Source: Citrus sinensis (Eukaryota; Streptophyta; Magnoliopsida; Sapindales; Rutaceae). Taken from it: a stretch of 64,000 nt of DNA. The DNA lies in contig NC_068560.1 in the NCBI RefSeq assembly GCF_022201045.2, positions 25,561,501-25,625,500 on the forward strand. The letters are read 5' to 3'. Position numbers and translations under genes: made by a program. Under the pieces are notes generated by a model, which had not been told where the DNA came from, did not search any database, and saw only the letters and a list, made by a program, of their open reading frames with translations. Every line of letters begins with the position of its first letter. The stretch's first letter is position 1. This document shows positions 1 to 12,700 of this stretch, piece by piece.

Positions 1-2002
1 AAAAAAAAAGAGATACTATTCATGGCCTGATGGCCCTATTAAAAAAAAAAGTGTGCTAAAAAGCTACGCATTTTAATTATATCATAATGCAAAAGGTGCC
101 AACATGCTGTAAATATGACTTCTGTATATCATCATAAAATTTCGTTCAAGTAAAAAATAATCAAATTGTGATGTCTTTTATTTAGGTTAACTTGGTTATT
201 TTCAATAACGTGTTAAAACGAATTTTCAATCGTGAATACATATGGACCCTTACCATACTGAAACGACTCCCATTACCAATACCAATTCATACAAATTAAA
301 TCTTCTAATCAAACATAAGCGAGCTGGAGAAGCAACATTTAATATATAAATTAAGGGCCTTATTGCCTTAATTAATTAGTTACTTTCAACCGTTCTTCCT
401 CTAAGCATTAGAGAGGAATATTGAAGTTGCATGAATAAATTGCGTGTCTGGCTAGGCTTTGGCCATTGGGCTATCTTTTGCAGTTGTTTTTCTAATAGCT
501 ACATTGACAAATGAATTAATTTGATCGAGTCTCCAAATCCCGAATTGTCATTTTTATCGTATCATTCTTCAATTTCTAGCTAACATTTGAATTGAGTCTC
601 CTTCCTTAGTTGTTACCTGGAATTTTGCTTTGTGCATCGCGCCAGTTTCCTTCCTTAGTTGTCACCTATTCATAAAAGTGATTTTCACACATCTCCCACC
701 GACCTCATTGCCTCAAGTTGGTTTCATCACCTTCAAGCTAACAAAATGGACCGTATTATTATTATTATTACCACGTTTTATAGGTGGGTATAAAATCTAA
801 AAAGCACTCATGTAGGATTTGACTTGAATTTCTTTTGCAATAAATAAAAATAAATTAAAAAAAAAGAGTTTAAAAGTTATATAATGTACATTTATTTAGA
901 TTAGTACAACTGTATATCGTGTCATAATTGCATCCAGTCGTTGGATGCACTTGTATTGGTGAGAGTCACTGACATCCAACGATTAGATGCAATTGTGGCA
1001 CGGTAATAAATCAATAGAACTAAACTTTAGAAAAATCAAACATACTAGTTGAATTTTCAATTTTTAATTTTCAAACACTTTTTACAACACTTTCAATCGA
1101 GAGAGAGAACACAAACAAAACTGACGTGGATACAGCTCACCTATATATTATTATCTATACAAAGCAACAAAATAAATTAAAAAAGAAAACATAAAAAGAA
1201 AGAAACAAAGGAGTTGACGGTTGAATTGAAGATACCAAATATCATGTCGTATGCATGAATATCATAATGACGCGATCTTCACCTACTCCGCCAGCCAACC
1301 AACCACATCCTAAAACAAAGCACTACAACTACCACGAATCCTCAATTCCTCAGACGGCTACGTTTCTCTCCTAATATTTTTTAAAAAAAACTCTTCCTTT
1401 AAATCCAGGAATGAATGAGAATTTTTAAAATTAAAAAAAAAAATCATTATTATAATTACTAATTTATCAAAATTAATTTTTAGTTTGTATAATCATACGA
1501 GTACAATGTAATGCCACAGAGGCATTGTAATATCTAAATGAGTGAGCATATTCTAACATTTCGGTTTCGTTTTGCTGAGAACATTATTACTCAAATCACA
1601 CCAAACCTTATCTACAAATATATATATAATTGTGGGGCGTTTGAAAGCTGAATCCAAATAAATATTGCACCCTTACTCTTTTTATTTAAAGTGTTTGGAT
1701 TCGTCCACATTTGCTTGACTCAATTTTTTTTTCAACCTTTTTGGTCAATTATTGTGGGTTCTTGAACATTTCTTGAAAAAGGGAAATTTTTATTTTTTTA
1801 TTTTTTTCAAAAAGAGTTGTTTGAGTTTCAAGAAAGACTCACCAACTTCTGTGCTATATGTGTGTATATATATATATATTGCTGTACCTATTCATGCTCT
1901 ATGAGACAATTTAGTTGAGCAACGGTGCTTGTGAATAAAATTTCTTTTTTTATTTTTGGGTTTCCTTATTCTGTGGTTCTGGTTTTGATAATTGTTGTTC
2001 AA
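1..2002. promoter_or_regulatory. Upstream region of the DQD/SDH-family gene
   Basis: No gene is visible in this AT-rich stretch. A small imperfect hairpin element lies at 915-1004 and is listed separately. A TA-repeat that could act as a TATA box sits at about 1866-1880, roughly 125 bases before the chosen ATG. The open frame running into exon 1 from 1925 begins at GTG, so the first 26 of its codons are probably leader. Confidence 0.4.
915..1004. repeat. Short imperfect inverted repeat (MITE-like hairpin)
   Basis: Two arms of about 32 bases, both carrying a variant of AATTGCATC followed by CGTTGGATG, face each other across about 25 bases. The arms differ at only a few sites. This is the shape of a very small foldback or MITE relic. 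No clear target-site duplication was found, so the family is unassigned. Confidence 0.5.
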
Positions 2003-5000
2003 ATGGGTGTTGTTAATATCACGAAGAACACAACCATGATTTGTGCTCCATTAATGGCTCAATCTGTGGAGCAAGTTTTGAGCAACATGTATCAGGCCAA
2101 GGCCGAAGGTGCGGATGTAGTTGAGATTAGATTGGATTGTATCAATAACTTTCAGCCTGGAAAGGACCTCGAAATCATCCTCACAAAGAAGCCATTGCCA
2201 GTGCTAATCGTTTACAGGTAATAGTCTTAACTGCTTCTTTTCCGTTCTTCAAATCTCCTTTTGCCATTCTTAAGAGCTTGCTATATAGAGAGTTTATTTG
2301 TGGCATTCAAAATGTACTATATTTCGTTTTTTACGTGCAGGGTAATGAAAATTTAACCATTTTACTGTTGATAGGTTGAGTAGGCAGGCATGCTATGGTA
2401 ACAAGAAATTGGCTGTTTGGAACATCTTTAAAGTTAAATAGTCATGCTAATAGATTGCCCTTTTGGGTATTTAGTTTCCGTCCTTCCTTTCGAGGCAATT
2501 GGAAAGGGAATGGTTCTTAGTGAATTCTTGTGAGTTGTGACCACATTGTGGGGTCCCTTGCAATTTTTGTTTCTTGCATAGACAAGTGCACATGGGTTTG
2601 TTCAATGAAATTGTAGCATATGTTTTGTATGTATTAGAAACTATAGCAATATTGTTAGAAGCTTGATATTCTGCCATGGAATTAGCCTAGCTAGTTATCA
2701 TTAAGCTGCTGTAGGAAAAGTTAATTTGGGTGTATGTGGAACACATATGACAAATATGAAGAGTGAAATAGAAACATTCAATATTGGCTGCTCTCAATTG
2801 GATAATGATTTGTGAATCAGTTGTTAATCTTCTTCGTTTCATATTCCTAAATAAAAGATGTGGTAGCTTCTGGTTCATCGTGTCGTTCGCCCATCCTTTC
2901 AAATTTTGTGAAATCATTAAGCATAGTTATTTTCTAATGGAACCCACTGTGTCGTGCACTCTAATCTTCTTTAGTTGTATCAGAGTATTAAGCAACCCAG
3001 AGAAGACTCCTGTAATATTTCCAATGATATTTGCCCATCCTGTAGACTGCTGTAATTTGTGCTAGTTGACATGGATCTTCTGTCTATTTCTCAGTTGCAA
3101 TTTGCTTTAAACTTGACATTTCAGCCTGTATAGTTCCCCCGCTTGCGCTAAATTACATTTCTTTTAGTAGCAAAACAGAGGGGATTGTACAAACGTGTTA
3201 TATGGCCCGTTTATGATTATGTTGTGTGACATAAATTTTACATTTCACTGTGAAATATCACTCAGACATTCTATCAAGTTTAGAATTTGGGAAAGAAAAA
3301 CAAAAGATTAAATAAGAGACTATGGATGCAAAAGTGCAAATATAAGCCAAGCTATAGCTGGTTTAGAAGGGATTTATAATTTATTGGAGCATCCTTATTG
3401 TTTCTTCTCTTTATGGTAGATAAGCGAGCATTTCTAAAAGTATTAAAAGAAACTGAATGCACGATCATCCTAATATGGAAATCTTAAGTTCTGATTTCTT
3501 TTCTGGATGTTGTGTAATGTTTCTAGGCCAAAATGGGCAGGTGGTCTGTATGAAGGCGATGAGCACAAACGGTTAGAAGCACTTCACTTAGCTGAAGACT
3601 TGGGAGCTGATTATGTTGATTTTGAACTCAAGGTAGTTTATTGAAATATGCATAGGAATTAATCATTCTTTAGTGGGAGAAGGTAGCCAAATTTCCCCAT
3701 GTTAATTTAACTTGATTTGCCTAAATAATTACATATGGCTGCAAGAGTAGCTATTCATAGGACTTGAAGATACAACTTCATCATTCATGTTATTGTTGGC
3801 TAAACATTTTTCAATTACTAGGTTATCTGATATGCACTGTGATTGTTCAGGTGGCTTCCAATACACTTGGGAAACAATATTCAAGTCATCAGAGTGGTAC
3901 AAGATTTATTGTGTCATGTAATTTAGATTGTGAAACACCTTCAGAAGAAGATCTTGGCTATCTTGTCTCACGTATGCAAGATACTGGAGCAGATATCATC
4001 AAACTAGTTGTCAGTGTAAATGAAATTACAGAAATAGCAAGAATTTTTCAGCTGCTTTCGCACTGTCAGGTATGAAGCTTAAGGATTATGTGCTATTTAC
4101 ATTCATAACAAACAACTCTAGATTAGAGTGATTCACAAATTGAAATTAGATATATATTGTGTCATTCTTTAGAATTTTGTTATATGTAGGTTCCAATAAT
4201 TGCATACTCTGTCGGGGAAAGAGGCCTCGTAAGCCAGTTACTGAGCCCAAAATTTAATGGTGCTTTAGTCTATGGATCACTAAAAGGAACTCCAGTTTTG
4301 GGTTTGCCTACAGTTGAAAGCCTTAGACAAACTTATAAAGTTGAGCATATAAATGCTGATACTAAGGTTTTTGGGCTCATATCAAAGCCAGTTGGTCATA
4401 GCAAAGGTCCTATATTGCATAATCCTACTTTCAGACATGTGAACTACAACGGAATTTACGTCCCAATGTTTGTTGACGATCTCAAGAAATTCTTTAGCAC
4501 TTACTCAAGCCCTGACTTTGCTGGTTTTAGGTATGCAATTTGCAATTTCATTTGCAGCTCCCGTTGATAGCTTTACTATACCCCTGATCACATTAGAGTA
4601 TATATTATTAGCTGTTTTCTTTTTTTTTCCCCATTGAAAAGTTTTCATGTATTAACTGTAGTGTTGGATTTCCATATAAAGAAGCTGTGATGAAGTTCTG
4701 CGATGAAGTCCATCCCCTTGCTCAGGTTGACAATCTACCAATTTGTTTGATTTTTATGCTCATATTGACTGATGCTAAGGCCTCTTTAACTCCATGCAAG
4801 GCCTACAATCATTTGAATCCTCTTTCATTCAGAATTTCATACTATTATGACCTTTGATTAGATTACAGAAAAGTTACGGGCATCTGGCATGTTATACCTG
4901 GATGATCATGAGTTCATTCTCATGACATTAAGATTTGGGTGGCAGTTCGATGTTTGTGGGGTTGATATATGGATTCTTGTGTGTTTCACCAGGCTATAGC

Positions 5001-6028
5001 TGCTGTTAATACTATTATAAGGAGGCCTAGTGATGGGAAGCTGATTGGTTATAATACAGATTGTGAGGCTTCAATAACTGCAATAGAGGATGCTATAAAA
5101 GGTGCTCATTTACTATGACAGTAGATTTGATTCTTAGAAGTTGATTGTATTAATCAAAGTTAGATGTTGACATACTGATGATATCTATGCATTTGGAACG
5201 TCACAGAACGAGGATACAAAAATGGCACAGCTTCATTCGGCTCTCCACTTGCTGGGAGAATGTTTGTGCTAGCAGGTGCTGGAGGTGCAGGAAGAGCTCT
5301 GGCATTTGGTGCTAAAAGTAGAGGAGCCCGGGTAGTCATTTTTGACATTGATTTTGGTACATAATCTAGAACCCTTTTTCTTTTTTCTACAATGCTAAAT
5401 AATAGTCTCTCTGTACCTTTCACACTGACTAGTGCTATGTTTGTTTCTTGCTTATTGTTTGCTCAAAAAGAAAGAGCAAAGTCTCTTGCTTCTGATGTAA
5501 TGGGTGAAGCTCGACCTTTTGAAGACATTCTCAATTTCCAGCCAGAGAAAGGAGCAATCCTTGCAAATGCAACTCCGTTAGGAATGCATCCAAATACAGA
5601 CCGAGTTCCTGTGTCTGAGGTTCTTTCTCCTATCATTATAACTAGAACAAGTGTTTTATTTTATGCTGCATCAGTAACACTCTTAATTTCCCTTCCTTTC
5701 CTCTAGGAAACTTTGCGGGATTATCAGCTTGTTTTCGATGCAGTTTATACTCCGAGAAAAACCAGACTACTAAAAGATGCCGAAGCTGCAGGAGCAATCA
5801 TAGTGAGTGGTGTTGAAATGTTCCTCAGACAGGCCATTGGCCAATTCAATCTCTTCACTGGCAAAGAAGGCAAGTGTCTCTTGATATTCTTATAAAGCTT
5901 ATATTATTTTATTCAAATATGTCTAGTTTTCTTATACAATAACTGATATGATATCATTTTCTTTTTCTTGTTTCTGTATTGCAGCTCCAAAGGAGTTCAT
6001 GAGAGAGATTGTTTTAGCCAAGTTCTGA
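2003..6028 (+). CDS. DQD/SDH-family protein, probable NAD-dependent quinate dehydrogenase
   Basis: Ten exons: 2003-2217, 3527-3632, 3851-4069, 4190-4530, 4662-4725, 4993-5101, 5207-5356, 5471-5619, 5707-5869, 5985-6028. They give 519 aa with consistent phases. Residues 1-220 are a type I dehydroquinase domain and about 235-519 a shikimate dehydrogenase domain. In the first half the Schiff-base lysine is kept (K158, GADIIK). The catalytic histidine of SSHNY is N131, the arginine after GERGLxS is Q196, and the glutamine of APGQPT is L219, so dehydratase activity is probably lost. In the second half K300 and D338 are kept. The substrate-binding serine of HSKSP is G253 and the threonine of CTIPHK is G296. 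The NADP-binding NRT motif reads D398-I-D400, after an intact GAGGAG at 375-380, which favours NAD. Gly at both substrate sites is what is known of quinate-specific plant paralogues. The ATG at 2003 aligns with the family core and leaves no plastid transit peptide, so a cytosolic location is inferred. Gallate formation is an alternative role. Confidence 0.88.
5870..5984 (+). other. GC-AG intron in the DQD/SDH-family gene
   Basis: Exon 9 ends ...GGC AAA GAA G at 5869 and the intron begins GCAAGT. The acceptor is TTGCAG at 5984. Only this junction gives the expected family C-terminus (FTGKEAPKEF). Using the nearby GT at 5874 shifts the frame and destroys the end of the protein. The donor matches the usual context of rare GC-AG introns. 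Confidence 0.85.
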
Positions 6029-8750
6029 TGTATTTCATAGTCTAATACTTCTTGTAATTTTATTTTATTTTTTTCTTATATCATTTAATTTATTAAGATT
6101 GGACCAATTAAGCAGTGAATCTAATCATGGCCGCATTTTATAAATATGTCAATTGTCAAATAGACTACCTCCGTGTCCTTTTTGGTCATGCTACATTTTC
6201 ATTTGAACCTTGTTGGGCTAGCCTATATCCAGCCTTAGTTGGGCTGTAGCCCATTACTGGTGAACCCATCTAATTAAAATTCTGTTCCCAAATATTTTAT
6301 GGACCAGTAAAAGAATAAATGCTCCGTTTAATTTTTATATTTTATACTGAGTGTTTGGTTAATTCTCCTATTTTGAAAAATGTCACTCCTATTGTTGAAT
6401 ATGTGATATTCATGTTCTTATTTTTCTTTGCATTTACATTAATACCCTTGCAAACATTAATTAATTTATCTACAAAAACAATTAGTTAACAAATTAACCC
6501 TAAAATTAAAGTAACAACAAAAAAATGTAGTAAAATCTATAAGGTGAATTATATTGTAAAAGTAAAGTAAAACATTGTTTTAAAATTGTAGTAAGAATTA
6601 TATTGTAAAAGTAAAGTAAAATAAAGGGCATGAGTGTCACATATTCAATAGAAAGAATATCTTAAGGCATTTTTTAAAATATAGGAATTAAACAAGCATT
6701 TAACTTAAAATATAAGGATCAACAAGCATTTACCCTATAAATTTATATTACTTCATATCATTAACTAATTTTATCAACCTGTGTTAATTTGAAGTATTAA
6801 TCTATGAAAATTGCGATTAGATCGGCTCAACTTATAGTAAACTTCAATTCTATTCAAGATTGCGATAGTGATACTTCTTTTCATCACTTATAAAAAATCA
6901 AGAAAAATAAATTTATGTTTCTTTCATATCAATAATTTACAACAATATAAATGAATTGATTCACATTTTATTACATTCAATACTACCCATTTGCCTATGA
7001 AAAGTTTGAACTTGTGGTCTAACTTAAAAGAAAGTCTAATCATTAGTGAGAATAATTTTTTGAGCTATACATAGTAAACTTCTGAGCTATATATATATGT
7101 ATGTATATATGTATACGTATGTATGCAGATTTTTAGTAGATTTTAAATTGTGATATATTTATAATTTGAACAATTCAAAAGGTAAAGAAAAATACTTTTT
7201 TAATTGAAAATATTGGTATCTCATATCTAATTGGAGGAATCTCTAAAACATGTCTCATTGGCATAATAAGGTCTTTTGCTCAATGACTCAATGCCATTTT
7301 GGCAACAAAAGTTATTTACTCAAACAAGGTTACATTTACTTTGCCCCAATTTCAACTGAATAATTGAAAGACTGTAACTTCACTAACTTGTAGAGTGACA
7401 CCCATCGCTTTCAAAATGATTGTAACTTTATGTGGTGGCAAGAATGGATAAAATTTAAATCTTCAAACTTCAATTCCGCACTTATGAAACTCTGGGTCAT
7501 TTCTATAAAATAACAAAGTAAGGGGTGCAATTTTATATATTACGAATGATCTAACTAATTAATTATTAGCATACACTTTTTTTTAATTCAGCAATAAAAA
7601 CAAATATGCACCCATTTTCAATTATATTGGTTTTTTTTTCCCAGTTATATCACGATGGACTTGTGAGCGAAATTAGCTAATGTTTAAACAAATGGGAAAT
7701 TGTTGGATGTAATTTATTTATTTATTTTTATTTGTATCCACTATCAAGTCGAGTCAAATTTAAAATATCAATTACTTGCAAATAATATAATATAAAAAAT
7801 TCATAATAGTGGATTACTTTTAAAATCGAGTAAACTTTAAGTCTAAGGAGTCTGTAAATTCTTTTACTCTTCTAATCAAGAGCTTTGTACTTAGAGATTT
7901 TGAACGGTTGGTGCATAAGAGAAAATTTAGATGTTTTATTCTTCTTGACTTTGGCTTGCCTTTTTTTAGATTCATTGAGGGAGTTGATAAAAGCAAAATT
8001 AATAAAATGATACATATAATTTATACATAATTAACGCATATCTTAAGTTGAGCAAAAAGTAAGATGAGTAAATGATCTAATTTCACGAGTTGGTTTATCA
8101 CTTTCGAAATACTAATTAAAATGATATGGACTAGACTTTTTACCATTTTTATAGTTAATTTCACCTTATTTGAGTTTGATGATTAGAGGTTTCTAAATAT
8201 CAAGAAGTAGAGCATTGCAACTTCAATTAGCTCGATGAATAAGATCCAGGCTTAAGATTGTAATTGTCATGTGGGAACTTCTCGAGCCCAATAAATAGTG
8301 GCATAAGTGTTTTAAAGTTTCGAGAGTAAACTTTTGATTTATTTTCACTGTACATTAATCATTGTATATTACTTCAACAAATTTATTTAGTAATTATTAA
8401 CGTCAGTTTATATCTTATTAAAAAGAAATAGATATCTAAAAAGTTCTTATCAAACTTTTGGGCCTCCTAATATCAACACTGCTTAACTTACGACAAATCG
8501 AACATAATCGTAAAATCTAAATCGAGCCCATAATAAATTCGACGGCCCGACCCATTTGACACCTATTCTAGAGAATTCTATAAGACTTTATACAAAAGAA
8601 TAACACAACCATAATGGTATTATAAAAAATGAATGGCATCCCATCATCAACAAACCAAAATCACACAGTCAAAACAATTGAAAATTAGAGCTAGCAAAAT
8701 AGGGCAAATATTTGGGCAACCCTCGAAAATTTCAGAAGAAATCAGGGACC
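6029..8750. other. AT-rich intergenic region
   Basis: No coding region or RNA gene is visible. The region holds a MITE-like inverted repeat at about 6314-6735, a TA/TG microsatellite at about 7088-7122 and simple A/T tracts. Confidence 0.6.
6314..6735. mobile_element. MITE-like element with long degenerate inverted ends
   Basis: The left end (TAAATGCTCCGTTTAATTTT...) and the reverse complement of the right end (TAAATGCTTGTTGATCCTTA...) are similar over about 70 bases, including a shared TTAATTCCTATTTT-like block and AAAAATGYC. The interior is AT-rich and non-coding. No target duplication could be matched, so the superfamily is uncertain; the long ends suggest a Mutator-type foldback. Confidence 0.5.
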
Positions 8751-9729
8751 TCCACCTCGTCTTCCCTCTTTTTCCCCCAAAAAATTTCCCTCGTTTTCTT
8801 CCCTTCTCTTCCCACTCGCTCTCTCTCAGAACCCCCAAATTTTCAACACTCTGAAGTAAGTTTTCTCTCTCTAAATTCTTTTAATTTTCCCTCCGGTTCC
8901 TTCAATTTTCTCCAATTTCTCTGCACCTCTCTCTCTCTATCTCTCAGAGTCCGAAATTCTTTTAAAATTTTTCTAGGGTTTTACTTTTGACCATTCACCC
9001 ACTGCATTTGAACTTGTAAGTACCTTACACTGTTTTCAATTTTCTGAATGCTAAGGTTTTGTTTTGTGCTATTATAATTGTTTCGTTTAGTGTTCTATTA
9101 GATTTGGGATTGTGTTATATTTTTTAATAATGTTTTTCTTTTACTGCTCTAGTAATTTTCACTTACTGAAGTGCTTTTGATTTAGGGGTTTGAATTTTGT
9201 GCTTGCTTGTTGCGCCGTTTTTATTTTTATGTTTATTATTTTCAACGTGAGAAGAGAGAAGAAAATGGAATTTCATTCCATTGCTTTTACGATTTTTGCG
9301 TGCCTGCATGTGGCTTTCTGAAATTGCAATTTGAGCTTTTATTCTAATAGATAATGTTCATTTTATCTGTTTTCTTTTTTCTTCGGAACCACCATCAATG
9401 TATGATCATTTCATGTTTGATATTGTTAATTTTGTGTGTCCTTGGCTTAGAATTTTGATTTATTTTATTTTGATTTTGGTGATTTTGTTCAGGGTCACTG
9501 GAGTTATCGGGGTTGGTCCGAATCCTTTCTATATTGAAGGAAAACACAGACACCTTTCTTGTGATTGTGAGTTAGTGTTTCTATAATGTTATGTTAAGGA
9601 AATTAAATTACGAAGCAATTTGATTAATTTTGTTTGCTGATTGTTGGTGTAGGATGAAGATCTTGGGTGATTGGTGGTAGGTGGGAAAGATTGTGGATTT
9701 AGGGCAAGAGAATTGGAGTTGCTCTAAAC
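8750..9729 (+). promoter_or_regulatory. 5' leader and leader intron of the DnaJ gene
   Basis: A pyrimidine-rich stretch at 8755-8945 with many CTCTCT runs looks like a plant core promoter and untranslated exon. A good donor (CTTGTAAGT, intron from 9016) pairs with an acceptor GGTGTAG ending at 9652. This leaves a second leader exon of 77 bases before the ATG at 9730. The exact transcription start cannot be seen. Confidence 0.55.
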
Positions 9730-12700
9730 ATGGAGTGCAATAAAGATGAGGCAATAAAGGCAAAACAGGTTGCAGAAAATAAGATAAGAACTGGAGATTT
9801 TGCAGGGGCACTAAGGTTTGCACACAAGGCTCAACGTCTCTACCCTGAACTTGACAATGTTTCCCAAATTTTAACAGTATGTGAAGTTCACTGCTCTGCA
9901 CAAAACCAAACTTTGGGGTCAGAAAAGGATTGGTATGGAATTCTTCAGATTGAACGGTCAGCTGATGAGGCCACCATTAAGAAGCAGTACAGAAAGCTTG
10001 CACTTTTGCTTCATCCAGACAAGAATAAATTTGCTGGCGCTGAGGCTGCTTTCAAGCTAATTGGGGAAGCGCATAGGGTGCTTTCAGACTCGACTAGACG
10101 GTCTACCTATGACTTAAAGTGTAGAACAACAGTGAGAAGTTCTGCACCCAAGACACAGCCTCAGTCTGCGCAATGGAATTCCTTTGTTAAGAAACAAAAT
10201 GGGCCAGCGAGCAGTTTTCCAAGAGGTCCTTTGCAGTCCGGGGCTGCAAACACTGTTCCAAAAACTCCTTCACAGTTTACAGGTTCGCATCCTATTGAGA
10301 ATGCACAAACGACTGCATTTTGGACAAGCTGTTCTAATTGTGGCATGAGATACCAATACTATAGAACTTTTGTAAATAAGGTTCTGCGCTGTCAAAATTG
10401 CCAACAGTGCTTCACTGCCTTTGATTTGGGTACTCAGGGCATGCCACCAGGATTTCCTTGGCACCAGTTTCACAGTTACAATGGGGTTCCAAATCCAGCC
10501 ATGCAGAATGGTTTTCCAAATCCAGGGCCCTCTAAGGTGGCCTCACAAAACAATTGTGGAAAACCTTCCGGCAGAAACTTTTTCAAGAGGTTCGATCCTG
10601 TCTCTAATGCTGGGAATGCTTCTCAGGCTGGTGGGAGTTCAAAGACCCAAGAAAAAGTAGGCGGTCGAGCGAATCTGAAGGAAGATGCTGGAATGCCCAA
10701 GCCTAATTTAGCAAATGGGATGGAAAGTGGCAGAACACCAAAGCCCAATGTGGTAGGAACATCAAGAAATTCAACCAGGAAGAGAAAGAGGAAGTCAGTA
10801 ATTGAATCTGATGAAAGTTCTGAAGAAGTGGATGTGGAGGTTCAAGAAAAAGATAGTAATTTTTCAAGTCAGAATTTTGCACCTGATGCAGGCCAGCAGC
10901 TTAGAAGATCTTCAAGGCAAAGGCAAAATATTTTGTACAATGAAAATATTAATGATGGTGATTTTTTTAGCTCCCCAAAGAGGTCAAAAGGGAGCAAACC
11001 AGACCGATCCGGTGAAGAGGAGCTGCAAGAAGCAGGCGATCATGGTGGGGTATCCAAATATGGCACATCAAGTGAAAGGGAGTTGAAACAGAAAGCCAGT
11101 TCTATTGAAGAGAGCATGCCAAATAAGAAAAGCAACACCAGGGAACACAAAGCAGAAGGGAAGGAAGCAGACATATCAGCTTGTGATAATGGGAGCACAC
11201 GGAATCCGGAGATCATTGAGTATCCTGATCCAGATTTCAATGATTTTGATAAAATTAGGGAAGAAAACTGTTTTGCTGTGAATCAAACTTGGGCTATTTA
11301 TGATCCATGTGATGGCATGCCAAGATTCCATGCTCGGATCAAGAAAGTTTTCTCACCTCATTTTAGGTTACAGATTACTTGGCTGGAGCCTAATCCAGAT
11401 GATGAAAGTGAGAAAGCCTGGTGTGATGTTGAACTGCCTATTGGTTGTGGTAAGTTCATCAATGGGAAGACTGAAGATACGGAAGATCGTCTAATGTTTT
11501 CTCATCAGAAAAGTTCGATTAGAAGTGTTGGTAGACGCTCTTTCCTGATATATCCGAAGGTGGGAGAAACTTGGGCCATCTTTAGTGATTGGGATATTAA
11601 GTGGGGTTCTGACCCAGAAAAGCATAGACCACCATACCAGTATGAATTTGTGGAGGTGTTGACAGATTTTGATGAGAATGTTGGTATTGGGGTTGCCTAT
11701 TTGGGCAAAGTCAATGGTTTTGTCAGCCTGTTTAAGCAAACTGCACATCATGGGGTTATCTCATTTAGTATAGCACCAGCTCACATGTATAAATTTTCAC
11801 ATCAAATTCCCTCATATAAAATGACTGGCAAGGAGAGGGAAGGTGTTCCTGTTGGATCTTTTGAGTTTGATCCCGCTTCTCTGCCAACCAGTGTCAACAA
11901 GCTTGATGATCCTGATGATGTACAGATGGAAAAAGAAAACCTGGTGTCTAAATCAAGTGGCTTGTCTCCTGCATCTGCTAAAGGCAAAGAGAAACCTACA
12001 ATGGATTCTAAGAAGACTAGCTTGCCAAAGAGGCCTGATAGTGATCCTGAGGGAGAGCACTTAATGCCCGGAAGATCTGCAACTGGGTCAAACAGAGGAA
12101 TGCCGAATTGCAATCAAGTTGATGCCGGTCAATGCATTAATGACAAGGGCTGCAGCGAAGCTGATGAACGAATTAAAACCTGTAAGAAGCAGACCATTGT
12201 TTGTGCGATTGATGCATTAAGGCTCAGAAGATCTCCAAGGGATTTGGGCAAGAAAAAGGACCAATTAAATGTGTCTCAATGTGAAGTCCGGGAGGAAGTC
12301 TACAAGCATTCAGATGCTAAGAAGATCAAAAAGCAGAGCAGCATTCTTCACTTTATGGGAAGTGTTTCCTCAAGTCATTATAATGAGAAGATGCATTTGC
12401 ATAAGAAAGGAGGAAGTTCCACCAGTGTCAAGGAAAGCTATAATGCCCCTTCATCTCCATCTACTGTTCACAAAATTGCTGATGCCGTGTGTTATGACTT
12501 TAAGGCAGAAAGATCTGAGGACAAGTTTGAATTTGGTCAGATATGGGCACTCTATAGTGATGTTGATGGAATGCCTAGGAACTATGCTCAAGTTAAGAGA
12601 ATTGAGACATCTGATTTCAGATTGCATGTGGTGCCGCTTGAAGCCTGCTCACCATCGAATGCCTTGAATCAGCCTGTTTGTTGTGGGACGTTTATAGTTA

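Noticed and set aside
8460..8570. Transposon end ending in GACCCATTTGACACC
   Set aside because: The word resembles known plant repeat termini, but no partner end or target duplication could be found nearby.
8633..8990. Small plus-strand frames before the DnaJ gene
   Set aside because: They come from the pyrimidine-rich leader (Ser/Phe/Leu bias) and are non-coding.
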